A model generated the notes under the pieces. That model did not search any database and was not told the origin of the DNA. It worked only from the letters and a program-made list of their open reading frames with translations. Of a stretch of DNA of 64,000 bases, positions 13,121-26,302 are shown piece after piece. The translations under genes and the position numbers were made by a program. The stretch is from Dendrophyllia cribrosa (lineage: Eukaryota; Cnidaria; Anthozoa; Scleractinia; Dendrophylliidae). Location: NCBI GenBank assembly GCA_024195265.1, contig JAJLRJ010000007.1:10965828-11029827 (forward strand), in the 5' to 3' direction. Within the stretch, counting starts at the first letter, position 1; every line of letters starts with the position of its first letter.

Positions 13121-13303
13121 CAATTAGAAGTAAGAAAATAGTGAAAAGTCGTTTTTTCAAAGTGTTTCAACTATTCTTGATGTTAATCCAAGCGAAGAGT
13201 TTTGTATTATTTCATAATTTTCAGTTAGATTATGAAAGAGAAAATGGGAATAGCTTACTTCTTCCGCGTGCTTTCATGTTGTGTCGTCCAGGTGTTGGTA
13301 ATA

Positions 13304-14448
13304 GGGAGCTTAAGATCCACGACGACAGCATGGACGACGACGACCGGAAGTGAGATTCGCGCGATTTTCCCGCGAATTCCGTCGTCGTCCTCTCGTCGAC
13401 GACGACCAAGCCAGTAGTTTCACGTCGTCGTGCAAAGGAGTTGTTTAAACAAAGTTCAAAGGTAAAAATTTACACTGACTTGTCACTTTTGTAATCTTTT
13501 TTCATCCTTTATCTTTTATGGTTTCATTTAAGCTTCTCTTTCTATTTTACGAAGCGAATTGGATTAAAAATTTGACTGTATATAACGTGCGTGTTTTCGT
13601 GTTGTTTACTAACCGGCGGCAAGACAGGAGGAAAAGGCGAACCGGTAAGTCGTCAATTTATTTTCCCATGTGGTTGTAAAAAGGAATGAAGAACCTGAAT
13701 AATAATTATAAGTACTCAATTGTGTTTTGACTTGAGAACACAACTGTAAGTGCTGTCAGCATAACGTTTATCTTTAAAACTTGCCCTTACGGTCGAAACA
13801 ACTAGATGGAAAAAAATTATTCATGACTGCAAGCAGCTGGCCGCAAGCCTTGAATAGAAGAATTTATAAATCACTTGTACTCTGGAATTTTCGCCTCTGT
13901 AATATGTAAAAATATATCGAATCTTTAGCAGTGAAACGTTTCATTTTGTAACTTTTTTGTACATGCGATTATTTAGACTCACTTACGGCCAAATACAATT
14001 TTTTTGTCAACTCTTGTAATTAATTGTGTATCGTGTTTATTTTTAGGAATCCAAACTCTATGGAATTCCGAACACAATATACTAATGTGCCGGGGGAACT
14101 CGGCCAAACACTCGGACTCGGCCATTTCATACAGCGCGAACTTTAGATATTCTCCACAGGGAAAAAATCAGGATTTTTTGGTTCGAACAGGTCAAACAAA
14201 ACTGGAAACTCTTCGTCGTTAATAAAGTTTAATCCACGGCTCAAAAAAAGAAGCTCACTCATGTCCTTAAACGATGTCATCTTGAGCGAGACGTTTTTAA
14301 CAAGCCAAGTCGAAATAAGTCGTCGTCGTCTACCTGCCGGCCGCATCTTAAGTTTTCATTTTCCCACCAAAACCGACGTCCTCAGTTCAGTCCTCCCGCG
14401 GTCTATAGACGTCGTCGTCGTCTCGTTCGTCATGGATCTTAAGTTCTC
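13304..14448. mobile_element. Probable non-autonomous DNA element, about 1.15 kb
   Basis: Left end (about 13307) reads GCTTAAGATCCACGACGA and the right end (to about 14446) carries the near-identical inverted sequence. Both ends are followed inward by GACGACGAC tracts. A second, shorter internal copy of the CTTAAGATG motif lies near 14.34 kb. No transposase frame is present. Confidence 0.5.
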
Positions 14449-17400
14449 TAATGCACGACAGTCGTTGCAAATAAACCGGTAAAAGAACTATTCTTGCTTT
14501 GATTTTCACAAAAGCAACACGATGACAGAGGAATATTTAAATTTCTGCAATCTTTTTTTAGAGTTTAAAAGCTGTACATAGAAGCAAAGTAGCTATGGTT
14601 ACGCGAATGGAAGTTTCGAAGAAGGCAATGCCGAAGGCGAGTGTTTGTTTTGAGTATAAAGATGTTTTGAGTTCTCTTTTCTAGAGATGTTTTGCATGTG
14701 TTCTCCAAACTTTCACTAACGCTGCCATAACTTAATAAGAAAAAACAAGTAACGTAGCTTTTCTATTGATCTTGTTTCTATAAAGCTATATAGTGTTGGC
14801 TTTCGACCAATCACATCAAGTGTTAAGTATTGCTTATCCAATTAAAAGTTTAAAATGTCCTACAGAAGTGTTATTAGTATTCTCGTATACATGAATCACA
14901 GACTTGCCCTTGAGGTTTCAAATCCAGACAAAAAGGACCGCGGGTAAGTTTCAACAAGCCAAACAAAATCGTGAACGATTAGTTGTTTCCGTTTAGAGCC
15001 TGTTCCATGGGATTCTCTGCGAGAAAACAACAAACCGGGGTTAATTTTTGTATTCAAAAACTGTAATAAAGGCAAAACCACAAGGACTCAAGCAGTTTAA
15101 GCAAACACGGCGATATGCTAGCGAATTTTCTTTGTATAGTTAAATAAATTAGCTTTTGCGATGGACGTTTAACATATTTAACCTTCTATGTTTTCGAATG
15201 ATTGTCCTTGAGTTTTAAAATTACGGTTATAGATAATCAAAGGTTGAATTTTGGACTTAAAAATGACCTTTGTCCTCACATTTTTTTAGAGAACAATGAA
15301 CGATCATTCCAAACGTGAAGGGCTGGGAATGTTTAATCTCTTTCAGAAAAGCATTTTTATTTTGTTTTCTCTTAAACCCGTAGCCAATTCGTCAAATATT
15401 TGCTATTTTAAGAAAAATGGCCACGTGACTTATGGGAAAGCTTATTTTACTTAAAAATGTAAAGGACGATAAGTCCTTTCCATGTACCAAATTTCGACTC
15501 AATTCCATTCCTTATTAAGTTATCACGAATAAACTGTTTTTCTAGGTTGAAGCCTTTGACCCAGGCTTTAAACTACTCGAGGACAAACCACTGTAGACCT
15601 GGATCAGTACAAATCTTTAGATAAGAAGTAAAACAACGGTAAACTGATGCTTACGACAGGGAGAAGAGATAAAGACAGAAATGAGATTAAAAAACCCCAG
15701 ACATTTTGTCTTAATTTCTGCTCTTTGCCGTAAGGATCAATTTGCAGTTTTTAGTTACGTGTTATCTTTTAATTTGCGTGAAACTTTAATAAACTAAAAC
15801 CCGCGCGACTGAAGGCATAAACCTCTGGCCCAACGGGAATGAGAGTTGATGAGATTTTCGAGAGCGGGCGAGAGCCGCCGAGAGCGCATGAAAGGTTCAC
15901 GCTAAACATGAGCGAGAGTTGCGTGCTTGTCAACTCTCGTTCCTGTTTGGACCTAAATGGTTTTCCAATTATTAAGGCCGCCTACTATATCAACAATTTC
16001 ATAAATGACATTAACAAAACAGCAAAATTGACCGATTTTTTAATTTAATTTTATTGCTAATTAACACAGCAAAATACAAATGGCATCTCCTTACCACACT
16101 TACTTTAAAGACTAACAATACTTAAACCAGTTATTCTCCGATAGTGATAGTGTATTGCGCACACCGATAGGCAAACATCGTACACAAGAACTGGGTACAA
16201 GAATAGAACTGTCGCGTAGCAACAGCGATGACCACTAAAATACGTTGTTCATTTTAGTCAGATTACAATTGAAACTTATGGCTTTCTGTTCCTACAGACG
16301 TCGGGGTGCGATCATTTTAAGAATCATTTTACTCTAATATATTTGAATAAGAAGAGTGACGGGTGTGAACTGTAAACAAATGTTTGTCTTCAAATATAAA
16401 TACTTCTCGAAAATATGTGCATTCTGTGGTACTATAAAATCCCTCTTGAAGAGTAAAATTTAGTTTCTTTTCTGTTGATTTACAAGGCTTCCGTTCAGCG
16501 TTCAGCTCAACACAAAATCGGGCAGGATGCCTCTCTCTTAACATGACATTTTCACTTGTCATGCAACTCTTTCCTGAAAGGCGTTCTGTGACAGAAAAGG
16601 GTTGCGTGACATCTAAATTCAGATGAGGAGGGAGAAAAATATTATTTACTTTTTGCCGTTTTGCAAGCATAATTTAGGTTGTCACGCGTGACGCACTGCT
16701 CTCCTGAAAAGCGTTGCATGACAGGAAAGCGCACCGTGACACTTACGTTTTGGTTGCTAAGAAGCAGTGTTATCGCGTTCGAAGAACGCAATCCCAATTT
16801 CGTGTTGGTTTCCCTGTGTCTTACGTGCAGAAAAATTTGAGATTTTTTGGTGTCCGGTCTTTTAAATGGCCGCCCCTATTGCTTTTTTCAGGGGCTCATT
16901 TCCGCCGAAAATTCCTTCGAACGCGTCTCCATAATCTGTGATTACTGCTAGTTTTAAGTAAAAGACTTGGTCTTTTCGTAGTCATAGCTCTCCAATGGTG
17001 GACAAGTGCAAATTAACTGCTGGTCACCATATTTGTCGTCCACTCATGAACATGTTGGCCAGAATTTAAGGTTCCTTTCAACCGGGGCTGGGAAAAAAAA
17101 AACAATACATTACCGTTAAGTAAAGTACTTTACATACATAAGTACTTTGTTGTTCGACTGTAACGTTATTTTACCCTATAAGGAAATTAGAACACGCAAA
17201 ATATGCGAGCGTATTGCACAGTAGATTGTTGTTTTTCACCTTAGTAGCCCGGTTTGAAGAAATTTCACTCGAATAATACTCATTGCTCGCATTTTTATCG
17301 CCCCTGCAGGACTCGAAAAAATATCACACAAATCGTAAAATGGTCGCATGTATTATCAAATTATGCATTAAATCATATTTATTTCAAGAAACTAGCAAGA

Positions 17401-17630
17401 CGTTTTGTCATTTACATGACGATCACAGCCTCTCTTTAGTTCCTAAGTTTCAAAACCCAGAGTGCAGGAAATGTTACTATTTATCTTTTTACAAAGCTTC
17501 TTCTTTACCCTATCGCGCTTGTGTTGTTGTTCTCAATTGAGATTTAGCCTACGAAGAGTCCTTCGTTTCCCTGAGATAGTTGAGTGATAGAAACATGCAA
17601 ACCCACACAGAAAACCACCTGCCGTTGACC
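14449..17630. other. Gene-free stretch
   Basis: No protein domain, exon pair or RNA gene is convincing. The 113-residue minus frame at 16329-16670 overlaps an imperfect inverted repeat (GTCATGCAACTC/GTTGCATGAC type, about 16.55-16.74 kb) and is probably repeat-derived. Confidence 0.45.
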
Positions 17631-17639
17631 CTTTATCTC

Positions 17640-17955
17640 CCAGGTAGCTCTTGTCATATATATTTTATGCCATACCAAGTAGCTCTTGTCATATATGTTT
17701 TATACCATACCAGATAGCCCTTGTCATATATCCTGATGTATGTTTTATGCCATGTCAGGTAGCTCTTGTCATATATATTTTATGCCATACCAGGTAGCTC
17801 TTGTCATATATGTTTTATGCCACACCAGGTAGCTCTTGTCATATATGTTTTATACCATACCAGGTAGCTCTTGTCATATATGTTTTATACCATACCAGGT
17901 AGCTCTTGTCTTATATGTTTTATACCATACCAGGTAGCTCTTGTCATGTATGTTT
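17640..17955. repeat. Minisatellite, about 38 bp, eight copies
   Basis: Units contain CCAGGTAGCTCTTGTCATAT followed by ATGTTTTATACCATA. Some copies have small expansions (for example near 17.73 kb). Confidence 0.9.
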
Positions 17956-18954
17956 CGGCTCTAAAATGGCCTGAATCATTTAATCCCTAATATTAAGATA
18001 CAAATTCTCCTTCCTTGTCTCCATACATTTCTTATAAAAGTGGTTGGGAGAAGTTGTTAAAATATCAGGAGAATTCATCTTGGGTGATCATATCCTTTAT
18101 TCCCACACACTCTCTGACAGACTAAGCATTCATATTACAAGGAGAAAATTGATGCTGATCACTATTGGGGCACTATAAGGGCATGACTTAAAAGAACGAT
18201 GATAACCTTCTCTACAAAGTTTATATAGGACTCCCTCCCTTCTCCTCCCTCTCAGCCTTTGAGCTACTGACCAGGGGCTCAGAATGTTTCAAGGAATGTT
18301 TTTTACACTAATAGCAGGGAAGGCTACGACTTCACGACCGTAAGGCCTGTCCCAGACATCAGCTGTTACTGCATCTTCGGTGTGTGGAGCGTTCTAGAAG
18401 CAAATAAAACAACATACGTCCATTTACATCATTCCAAAGTATGGTCAAATTGGTCCCCTAAGAAGCCATCACCACATTAATTGACACTTTAACTCCTAAG
18501 TGTGCCAAATATCAAATTAAAGAAAAATTCCAAATTTCATTTTGTAAAACATTGATATAACAAATAATACCATGCAAAAGTATTGCCGAAGAGGTTTCAT
18601 TTGAATGGTCACAACATAGGATTTTGTCCACGGACTCAAAAGTTAGAACAAAACGACATGTCTCCATAATTGACTCTGGGAGTGAAAGGGTTAACAAAGG
18701 AAAAATCTGTACCCTGAGGGGATTATTTGTCTTCAGTCTTGTCCGTGATACCGTCTTCAATGTCACGGATTTCTTGGCGGATTGCTGCGTGGGTGGAATG
18801 AAGGAAATTTAAAGAAACAGAAGTGAATAAGTAATAAAAGAACACTAATGGTTCAAACTGATCATGAATTCCGTATGTGATTTGTTTTAAAAAAAATTGC
18901 ACTGTACTATGTTAACAGAGGATGAGATGGGAGCATATTAAGCTGCCGCCATCA
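17956..18954. other. Gene-free stretch
   Basis: No coding exon, RNA gene or structured repeat is seen. Overlapping short frames on both strands near 18.5-18.8 kb lack any family signal. Confidence 0.4.
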
Positions 18955-19074
18955 GTCTGATCAGTACATAGGATGCGTGCTGATAACACGCACATGGCTT
19001 TTGCCAGAAACGATATTGCGAAAATGAGGATCTAGCTAAGGTTAATGAATGGCTAATTGCAAATAAACTCATTC
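18955..19074 (+). pseudogene. LINE reverse transcriptase fragment, 5' part
   Basis: Reads through a degenerate catalytic-box region (GCTGATAACACG, corresponding to the ADD-T of YADDT), then, after a frameshift near 19.02 kb, the conserved NEDLAKVNEWLIANKL-type segment of CR1/Jockey-like non-LTR reverse transcriptases. It is interrupted at TTAA 19075-19078 by the 5.6-kb element and resumes at 24675. Its broken frame shows that it is an old copy. Confidence 0.75.
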
Positions 19075-20331
19075 TTAAGAGGCAGTGTCGCTAAAACCGT
19101 TCCACTCGATCTCGGAGTCAGAAATAGTTTTGCTTCATATTATTACCATCAATACTACTATCTATCCTTACTACTAGAATGCAGATGGAATGAGCAGAAA
19201 GTTTATTTTACTCCAGTTGTGAGCATTTCAATGCTAGTCTACCATAAACGACTAAAATATGCAAATTTTGAGTGCAGTGATACAGGTTTTTTTGATGATC
19301 GTTTAAAAATACTTCGGGCCACCAACACCTTAACATTTGCACTTATTCCACAGCTTATTACCTCTTTTTATCGCTTCTGTATCATTTAGGACTTTTCTGA
19401 TCGTAATCGCTGAGAAATGCAAATGTTCAATTTACTAATTAAACTAAGACACACAAACTGCACGAAATAGCGACTTTTAAAGTTCCCAAAATTCTCACAT
19501 GTGGCACCTAGGCAAGACCTAAATACTCGTTCTAGGCAAAGACTAAGAACTATTTTGTAGAATTATCCAGTAAAACTTGTGGCACAAGGCGATACTGAGT
19601 AATGAGTTTGAACTTAAGTTCGCCATTTTCTGTTGATGTTGTCTTGCGTGACACAAATTTCTATTCCAGACTACTGTCTTGTTGTCGAATTCTTGTCACT
19701 TCATTTATCGATATTTCGGCTTAATTTAAGTAAAATTGAAAACAGATACAATGTAGGTCTTCACACAATAAATCGCTTTTCTTGTGTTTGCTATATAAGC
19801 ACCATTTTTTGCGGTACTTGACCCGAGAGCTAGGTGAAAATATTTGCCACTCACCTTGCTCCTGACCAGTGTTCTATAAATAACTCTTCCCGTCGAATGA
19901 CTTGGCGGTTTCATAAACAGTAAGAGATAATATTTGCCTCTTCAACGTGAGATACCAGAAGGAATCACTAAGATGAACATAGTTTTGCACATAATTTTGG
20001 ACCGAGTTCTGGAGGAGAAACGATGCACGATATTCACTCCTACAATGGCTTGTGAGCTCTTGTGTAATGTTTTCAAAGTTGCGTTACACTGTATCGCATA
20101 TTGTGCATTTCTGCATAAATTAAAAGACAAATTAAAATAAGCATGCTGTTTGTAAAGTCTGGACACAAAATCATACACACGTTCTTATACACACTTCAGC
20201 TTCGCCTCATTTACAGATCCTTGGTTTTTCTTACTCTTTTTAATAAGGAAATGACTAAAACCATTGTATTCTGACAGGCAATCAGGATCTCCCCCCTCCC
20301 TCCCTGATATCCCCCGCTCTATCAGAAGAAA

Positions 20332-20570
20332 GAACTGACAAAAAGACTCAAACCGCATGTGATGTGTCATGCAAACAGGATATTAAGAAAGAACGACTGA
20401 CAAAAAGATTCAAACCGCATGTGATGTGTCATGCAAACAGGATATTAAGAAAGAACGACTGACAAAAAGATTCAAACCACATGTGATGTGTCATGCAAAC
20501 AGGATATTAAGAAAGAACGACTGACAAAAAGATTCAAACCCCATGTGATGTTTCATGCAAACAGGATATT
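20332..20570. repeat. 62-bp tandem repeat, four copies, at the inner end of the left TIR
   Basis: Units contain GACTGACAAAAAGATTCAAA, CATGTGATGTGTCATGCAAA and CAGGATATTAAGAAAGAAC. The right TIR has only one corresponding copy (near 23.37 kb), so the array arose after the arms formed or has collapsed on the right. Confidence 0.85.
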
Positions 20571-23366
20571 GCAGTCTATTCTTATTTTCAGGCCAGTAGT
20601 TTTTTCCATGTGGTTTATCAGATTGGCGGTCAGTCTTGTATAACCCTTGTACCCCTGAAAAGGGTGAGTCCTCTTTAAGTAAACTTTAGTGAATTTAGTC
20701 ATGACCACTTCTTTAAAACAGAACCCCCCGTGGCTTTGTGATCCTGTTTCTAAGCAGTCAAAGGACCACGTTGCAGGGCCTGAATTTTTTGAAAGTTTGC
20801 CTTTATTAAGATATTCAGTTAGTAAATACCCTAAGAGACCCTAAGATTCCCCGTTTTAAAGACAAAGGCTTCTGACTTTGCCCCAACCAGTGGCACGTTG
20901 GCTTTAAGACCACTCTCTTGTGGGCACGATCTGACAGACTCAGAGAAAATTGGGTTATCGGAAACGAGAGAGACTGGCCGGAAATTAAAGAAAAAGAAAG
21001 ACTTGGAATGGACCTGGGAAGAGCAAAGGCTTTTTTCTCGCTCACACTCTTCCTCGGTGCTCTGGGCACAAAATAAGTGACATGTTCATTTACGCACTTC
21101 AACTTCGCCACATGTACAGTCCTTGATTTTTCCTTCCCTTCAATTTAAGGAAATGATCAATTACTATTGTGTTCGGACAGGTGATCCGGACTGGCAGGAG
21201 GGAGAGGGAGGCGGTATTTCGAGCGCACGCAAAACGCTCTTTTGTGTCAATTTCGTACTTGATTGGTTTTTCTGATTGGTCAGTGCCAACTTTGCAAAGT
21301 ACGTGAGCCCTTACAACTACAGAACAAAACCTTGCTTGAATTTTTTTAAAAACCCTCGTCGAGAAAGAAAACGTTTGGCTCTTTTCGAACCCGAAAAGCT
21401 ATTTTATGTGCAGACTGTTTACCATGGCCAACACCGATTCAATTTTTGTTGATTTTGAAAGTTAAGCAATAAAATCCTAAGTTGACGAAAAACGTTGCAC
21501 TGGCTTACGGGCAAAAAACTTCACCGCCACTTGAAAAAAGCAGAATTTAAATATTGCTTTTTGGCCCGTAAAGTGCTCGGGAATTTTGAGAAACGCACAT
21601 CTGGATTTTATCCGAGTTGGAGAGACAGTTCAAAAAAGGTCTTGATGGTAAGACTAAGGTATTACCGTCACTTCATAACGCGTGAAACGTTTTTTTTAGC
21701 GTTTGAGACATGGAGAGGCTGACTTAGTTTCTATGAAACGTGATCTCTACCCCCGTCCCCTGATCTTTGTGACTATTATAAGAGTGGAAAAATAGACATC
21801 TTCATTGTTTCAATAGTCAACACAATCCTCCGTTATTTTGAAGTATTTTTCTAGCAAAGGATGGAAAGGCGGACCTGATAAGGCTACTAAAAGAAGTAAT
21901 TAAGAAATAACCCTTAACCAAACATCAAATACCAGATTATTTATGTGCTGGAAACTGTAAATACAAAAGACATGGCACTATTTTGGCACAATTCCCTTTT
22001 AAAAGAAGATCCTGTGACCCAAAAACACGCTAAGAAATGTGTTTTGCTCATCAGTCAAGTGCAAACGCCTAGACTGTACATTATGCAGACAAGCAAAGAC
22101 GAATACCTTACCTACCCGTCGGACATACAAGAGGGGGTGGAGTGGGGGGGGGGATGGTTGTGCTATTTTTTCAAGAGTATTTTTTTCAGCATATTCTGTC
22201 TTTAGTGGCTGTTTGTTTATTCTTGAGACACATTACGGCAAGGTTTGGTTTGAATCGGTTGCTATGGTAACGGTATATGACGTCATACATGTAAGTCAGG
22301 TGAGATAAAAATATAACATGCTACCATAAAGCAGCAAAATGCTTAATTATATATTTTAAAACTCTAGCATAAAAAATGTTAAATTTCCGCACTGTTCCGA
22401 TGAATTTGCATTTTGAGTAAAATCAAAGATGGCGACCAAGATAAATGACATCGCAGATCTCCTGCAGGACCATAACTCATAATATTTACCATCACAGGCT
22501 AGCTATTAACCCTTAATATGCTGAAATTACTAAAAAAAAATCACGTTTTTTTACCGTTAAATTGATTTTTTTGGCACTACGGTGCTGAATTTCTCTTAAC
22601 TTTGCTAGAAATGCACTTTCTCACACTGTACTAAGATTTTTATGAGGTTTTCATCTAAAAATATACAATATTTCACTTTGGCGATGCGCATAAGCCAAAA
22701 TTTGGACTTTTTTTTTTGCGGAACCGTTCCGACTTTTTTTCCTTGCTCCGTTCCTTTTCGTTTTTCTCTGCTTTCTTATTCTCTCTACCTTCTACTCTGT
22801 ACATCCTTTCTTGTGGCCTGAAAAGTTTTGATCTTTATCGATGGAAAGCCCTGGAAAGGAGACCATGATCAAGTACAGGTATATTGGCCTGTTTTACTAC
22901 CAATTTTGCACCAAAAACTGACCACGTTTTTTTCCATTAGCTCTGTCAGAATGCAGTCGATATTCAAAATGGACAGTCCTGTGGAAAGATCTCTCCAACC
23001 TGTATTAGTTGCATATCAAAAGAATCTGCTGACGTGTGAATTAGTGACGTCACAAGTGGTTGAATTGCCATTCCTCCAAATCGCGGAATAATCCGGATTT
23101 AGCATAATAAGGGTTAATGTGCGATTATCGGAGGCGAATCGAAGAGAGGAGGCCAAGTGTAGTATTCATCCAAGTGTAGGATGTTTAATAGCAGATGAAT
23201 ATTACAGGATCAAGGCCTAAGGTCAACTGAAGTTATTGCACAAAACAATAGGCTATATTACACGAGCGTGGTTACTAAGGAAGATGATTAAGGGTTAATC
23301 CCACAATTAAGGGTGATAAGCCTCACGGAAAAATTACTGGCGTGAAAATGAGATTAGACTTAGTGC
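20571..23366. other. Interior of the TTAA element, no recognisable gene
   Basis: Several short frames occur (for example 21495-21722 and 22828-23091, plus) but none resembles a transposase. A poly-G run lies at about 22.14 kb. The segment near 21.07-21.18 kb resembles part of the left TIR (near 20.19-20.29 kb), suggesting an internal duplication. Confidence 0.5.
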
Positions 23367-24674
23367 AATATCCTGTTTGCATGAAACATCACAGAGAGGT
23401 TTGGATATTTTTTGTCAGTTCCTTCTTCTGATAGAGTGGGGGATATTGGGGAGGGAGGGAGGAGATCCTGATTACCTGTCAAAATACAATGGTCTTAGTC
23501 ATTTCCTTATTAAAAAGTGTAGAAAGAGTAGGAAAAAAACAAGGACTGTAAATGTGGCGAAGTTGAAGTGCATATAAGAACGTGTGTATGATTTTGTGTC
23601 CAGACTTTACAAACAGCATGCTTATTTTAATTTGTCTTTTAATTCATGCAGAAATGCACAATATGCGATACAGTGTAACGCAACTTTGAAACATTGCACA
23701 AGCCATTGCAAGAGCGAATCGTTTATCGTTTCTCCTCCAGAACTCGGTCCAAAATTATGTGCAAAACTATGTTCATCTTAGTGATTCCTTCTGGTATCTC
23801 ACGTTGAAGAGGCAAATATTATCTCTTACTGTTTATGAAACCGCCAAGTCATTCGACGGGAAGAGTTATTTATAGAACACTGGTCAGGAGCAAGGTGAGT
23901 GGCAAATATTTTCACCTAGCTCTCGGGTCAAGTACCGCAAAAAATGGTGCTTATATAGCAAACACAAGAAAAGCGATTTATTGTGTGAAGACCTACATTG
24001 TATCTGTTTTCAATTTTACTTAAATTAAGCCGAAATATCGACAAATGAAGTGACAAGAATTCGACAACAAGACAGTAGTCTGGAATAGAAATTTGTGTCA
24101 CGCAAGACAACATCAACAGAAAATGGCGAACTTAAGTTCAAACTCATTACTCAGTATCGCATTGTGCCACAAGTTTTATTGGATAATTCTATAAAATAGT
24201 TCTTAGTCTTTGCCTAGAACGAGTGTTTAGGTCTTGCCTAGGTGCCACATGTGAGAATTTTGGGAAGTTTAAAAGTCGCTATTTTGTGCAGTTTGTGTGT
24301 CTTAGTTTAATTAGTAAATTGAACATTTGCATTTCTTAGCGATTACGATCAGAAAAGACCTAAATGATACAGAAGCGATAAAAAGAGGTAATAAGCTGTG
24401 GAATAAGTACAAATGTTAAGGTGTTGGTGGCCCGAAGTATTTTTAAACGATCATCAAAAAAACCTGTATCACGGCACTCAAAATTTGCATATTTTAGTCG
24501 TTTATGGTAGACTAGCATTGAAATGCTCACAACTGGAGTAAAATAAACTTTCTGCTCATTCCAACTGCATTCTAGTAGTAAGGATAGATAGTAGTATTCA
24601 TGGTAATAATATGAAGCAAAACTATTTCTGACTCCGAGATCGAGTGGAACGGTTTTAGCGACACTGCCTCTTAA

Positions 24675-24890
24675 AACGTCTAAGACCGAGTTTATGTTGA
24701 TCGGAACTAGGAAAAATTCGAATACATTTAATAATTACTATTGTTGGAGGTTCCATAGAGCAAGTTGCATCTACCAAATCTCTCGGTGTGCATATAGACG
24801 AAAATTCACCTCACCCCACTAACCACAAATGAATGTCAACAGGCCGCAACATTAACACGAGGGAAAACGTCTCTAACTCTTTTCAGAAAG
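24675..24890 (+). pseudogene. LINE reverse transcriptase fragment, 3' part
   Basis: Directly after the right TTAA, the frame encodes the KTEFMLIG block and, after a frameshift, a KSLGVHID block. Both are typical of the region downstream of the catalytic box in CR1/Jockey-like reverse transcriptases. It continues the fragment ending at 19074. Frameshifts and stops show decay. Confidence 0.75.
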
Positions 24891-25039
24891 CGATGCGGGT
24901 TCTTTAAAATTCCCTTAATATTTTTAGTTGGAAAAACTGCAGGGGACCAGGAAACTGCCTAATGGACAACCCAATAACGCAAGGAATATCTGAACTGGGA
25001 CAAGGTGTCGAGTACAGTACCAGCATGATTTTAACCTGG

Positions 25040-25440
25040 GATGAGAGGTACTCTCATTTTTAAGCTATATGAGTATGTGCCGCTGTGAAGGGTATGGCTT
25101 TCAACAGATCAGTCTAAGATAGAGTATAGAAATTAAAGAGTTTTGATCTAGAATAGAGTATCATTTACCGGGAAAGTCATCAGTGGTATGAAGATAGAGT
25201 TTCCGGAAAATAGCGAGTCTGGGATAGGGTAGGGATTTTTGGTGTCTCGTCTAGAATAGGATTGCAAAATTCAGCCGAACATGGTCTGGTATAGGGTAAG
25301 GGTTTCAGAGTCCCAGCGGCAAACCACCACCCAAACATTATCAGAGTACCCCCACCCTTCCCCCCGAGGGGATTTTAACAGATCCCATCTGTAGGCCAGC
25401 CAAGGTACAAATCTGCGACCGTCCATTCTGCTGACTGGTT
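25040..25440. repeat. Dispersed repeat family, copy 1
   Basis: Shares with copies at 50.96-51.20 and 57.39-57.83 kb the ordered phrases AAGCTATAT.GGTATGTGC, AAGGGTATGG, TCTAGAATAG.GTATCATTT and (with the third copy) CAGAGTCCCAGCGGCA near its end. Tandem degenerate GGTCTGGAATAGGGTATNG-like motifs make up its body. No coding capacity. Confidence 0.7.
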
Positions 25441-25724
25441 CCTTATCTAAGCTTTTAGACAACTACGAGATGATCTAGATGTACCATCGAATACTCGGAA
25501 CGTACACAAAGAGAAATGCATTAGGAAAGTAAGGAAAATTGCCATTTTGACTGTGATATGACTTGCATATGAACGAATCACAGAGTCTGTCCAGTTCAAC
25601 TTTGCTCTCAGGGCAGTTTGCACTGGCCAAGAGACAGTGGGGGCATGGAAACCTGCAACAAACAAAAAAACCTTATTTACCTACTAATGCAGAATCGGGA
25701 CACCCACCGGGCATTAGCATCAAT

Positions 25725-26100
25725 ACAAGCCATCAATACATCCATGCACGCTGAAGCCATATGGTTTTAATTTGTCGTGACCATCGATATGCCAAATGAA
25801 ATTCGGTCCTTTTGAGTGGTACGCTTGTGGACGCAGCCTCTTTTTTTGTCGGCTGTCCACCATCAGGATCAAGTTGTCTGAGACACCTCATGACTTTTGA
25901 TCCTTTAACAATAACTCCTTTCTGAGCCTTGTCCACATCTTACGGTATCCCAAAAAACAACCACTTTTACCAAGTTCCTTCTCAATAGTATTCTTCAGTT
26001 CATCGTCAGATACATCGTCTCTTCTTGGTAACCCTAGAGATCGAAGACGTCTTTTCAGGGTTGATAAACTTATAATTACGCCATGGAGCTTCAGAAATTA
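25725..26100 (-). pseudogene. Integrase-core transposase remnant
   Basis: Read on the minus strand, the segment encodes, in at least two frames, an HTH-like block (LKRRLRSLGLPRRDDVSDDE), a GYRKMWTRL block and then FIWHIDGHDKLKPYGF, which contains the first catalytic Asp of the integrase-core (rve-like) transposases common in cnidarian genomes. It ends in a stop soon after, so the second Asp and Glu are lost. At least two frameshifts lie between the blocks. The exact transposon superfamily is uncertain. Confidence 0.7.
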
Positions 26101-26302
26101 AAAAAATTTCCAGATTGTTGTAGCCTTGTTAAAAATACCGTGATACAACTTCCAGCTCATTTTCGTCAGAGTTATCATTAACTCTCATGCATGGTGTATA
26201 TGTCGGTAAAGGCATTTTCTAGCTTGAGATTTGCTCAAGATTTGTTCGTTGGAATAAAATTACCGCGGTTTTGCAAGATGATGAGAGAGATCTGGTAGCT
26301 AA

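Larger units (their letters stand above)
19079..24670. mobile_element. piggyBac-like long-TIR element with TTAA duplications
   Basis: The termini are perfect inverted repeats (GAGGCAGTGTCGCTAAAAC inward from 19079 and its complement ending at 24670), and TTAA is present exactly outside both ends (19075-19078 and 24671-24674). The TIRs extend about 1.3 kb (19079-20382 and 23367-24670). Removing the element and one TTAA leaves the host LINE reverse transcriptase frame continuous, which confirms the borders. TTAA targeting is characteristic of piggyBac. The roughly 3-kb interior has no recognisable DDD transposase, so the copy is non-autonomous or uses an unknown enzyme. Confidence 0.8.

Noticed and set aside
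16329..16670. 113-residue minus-strand frame
   Set aside because: Overlaps an imperfect inverted repeat and has no family signature.
19633..24116. Two identical 62-residue proteins in opposite orientation
   Set aside because: They are the same short frame in the two arms of the TTAA element's TIRs, with no domain.
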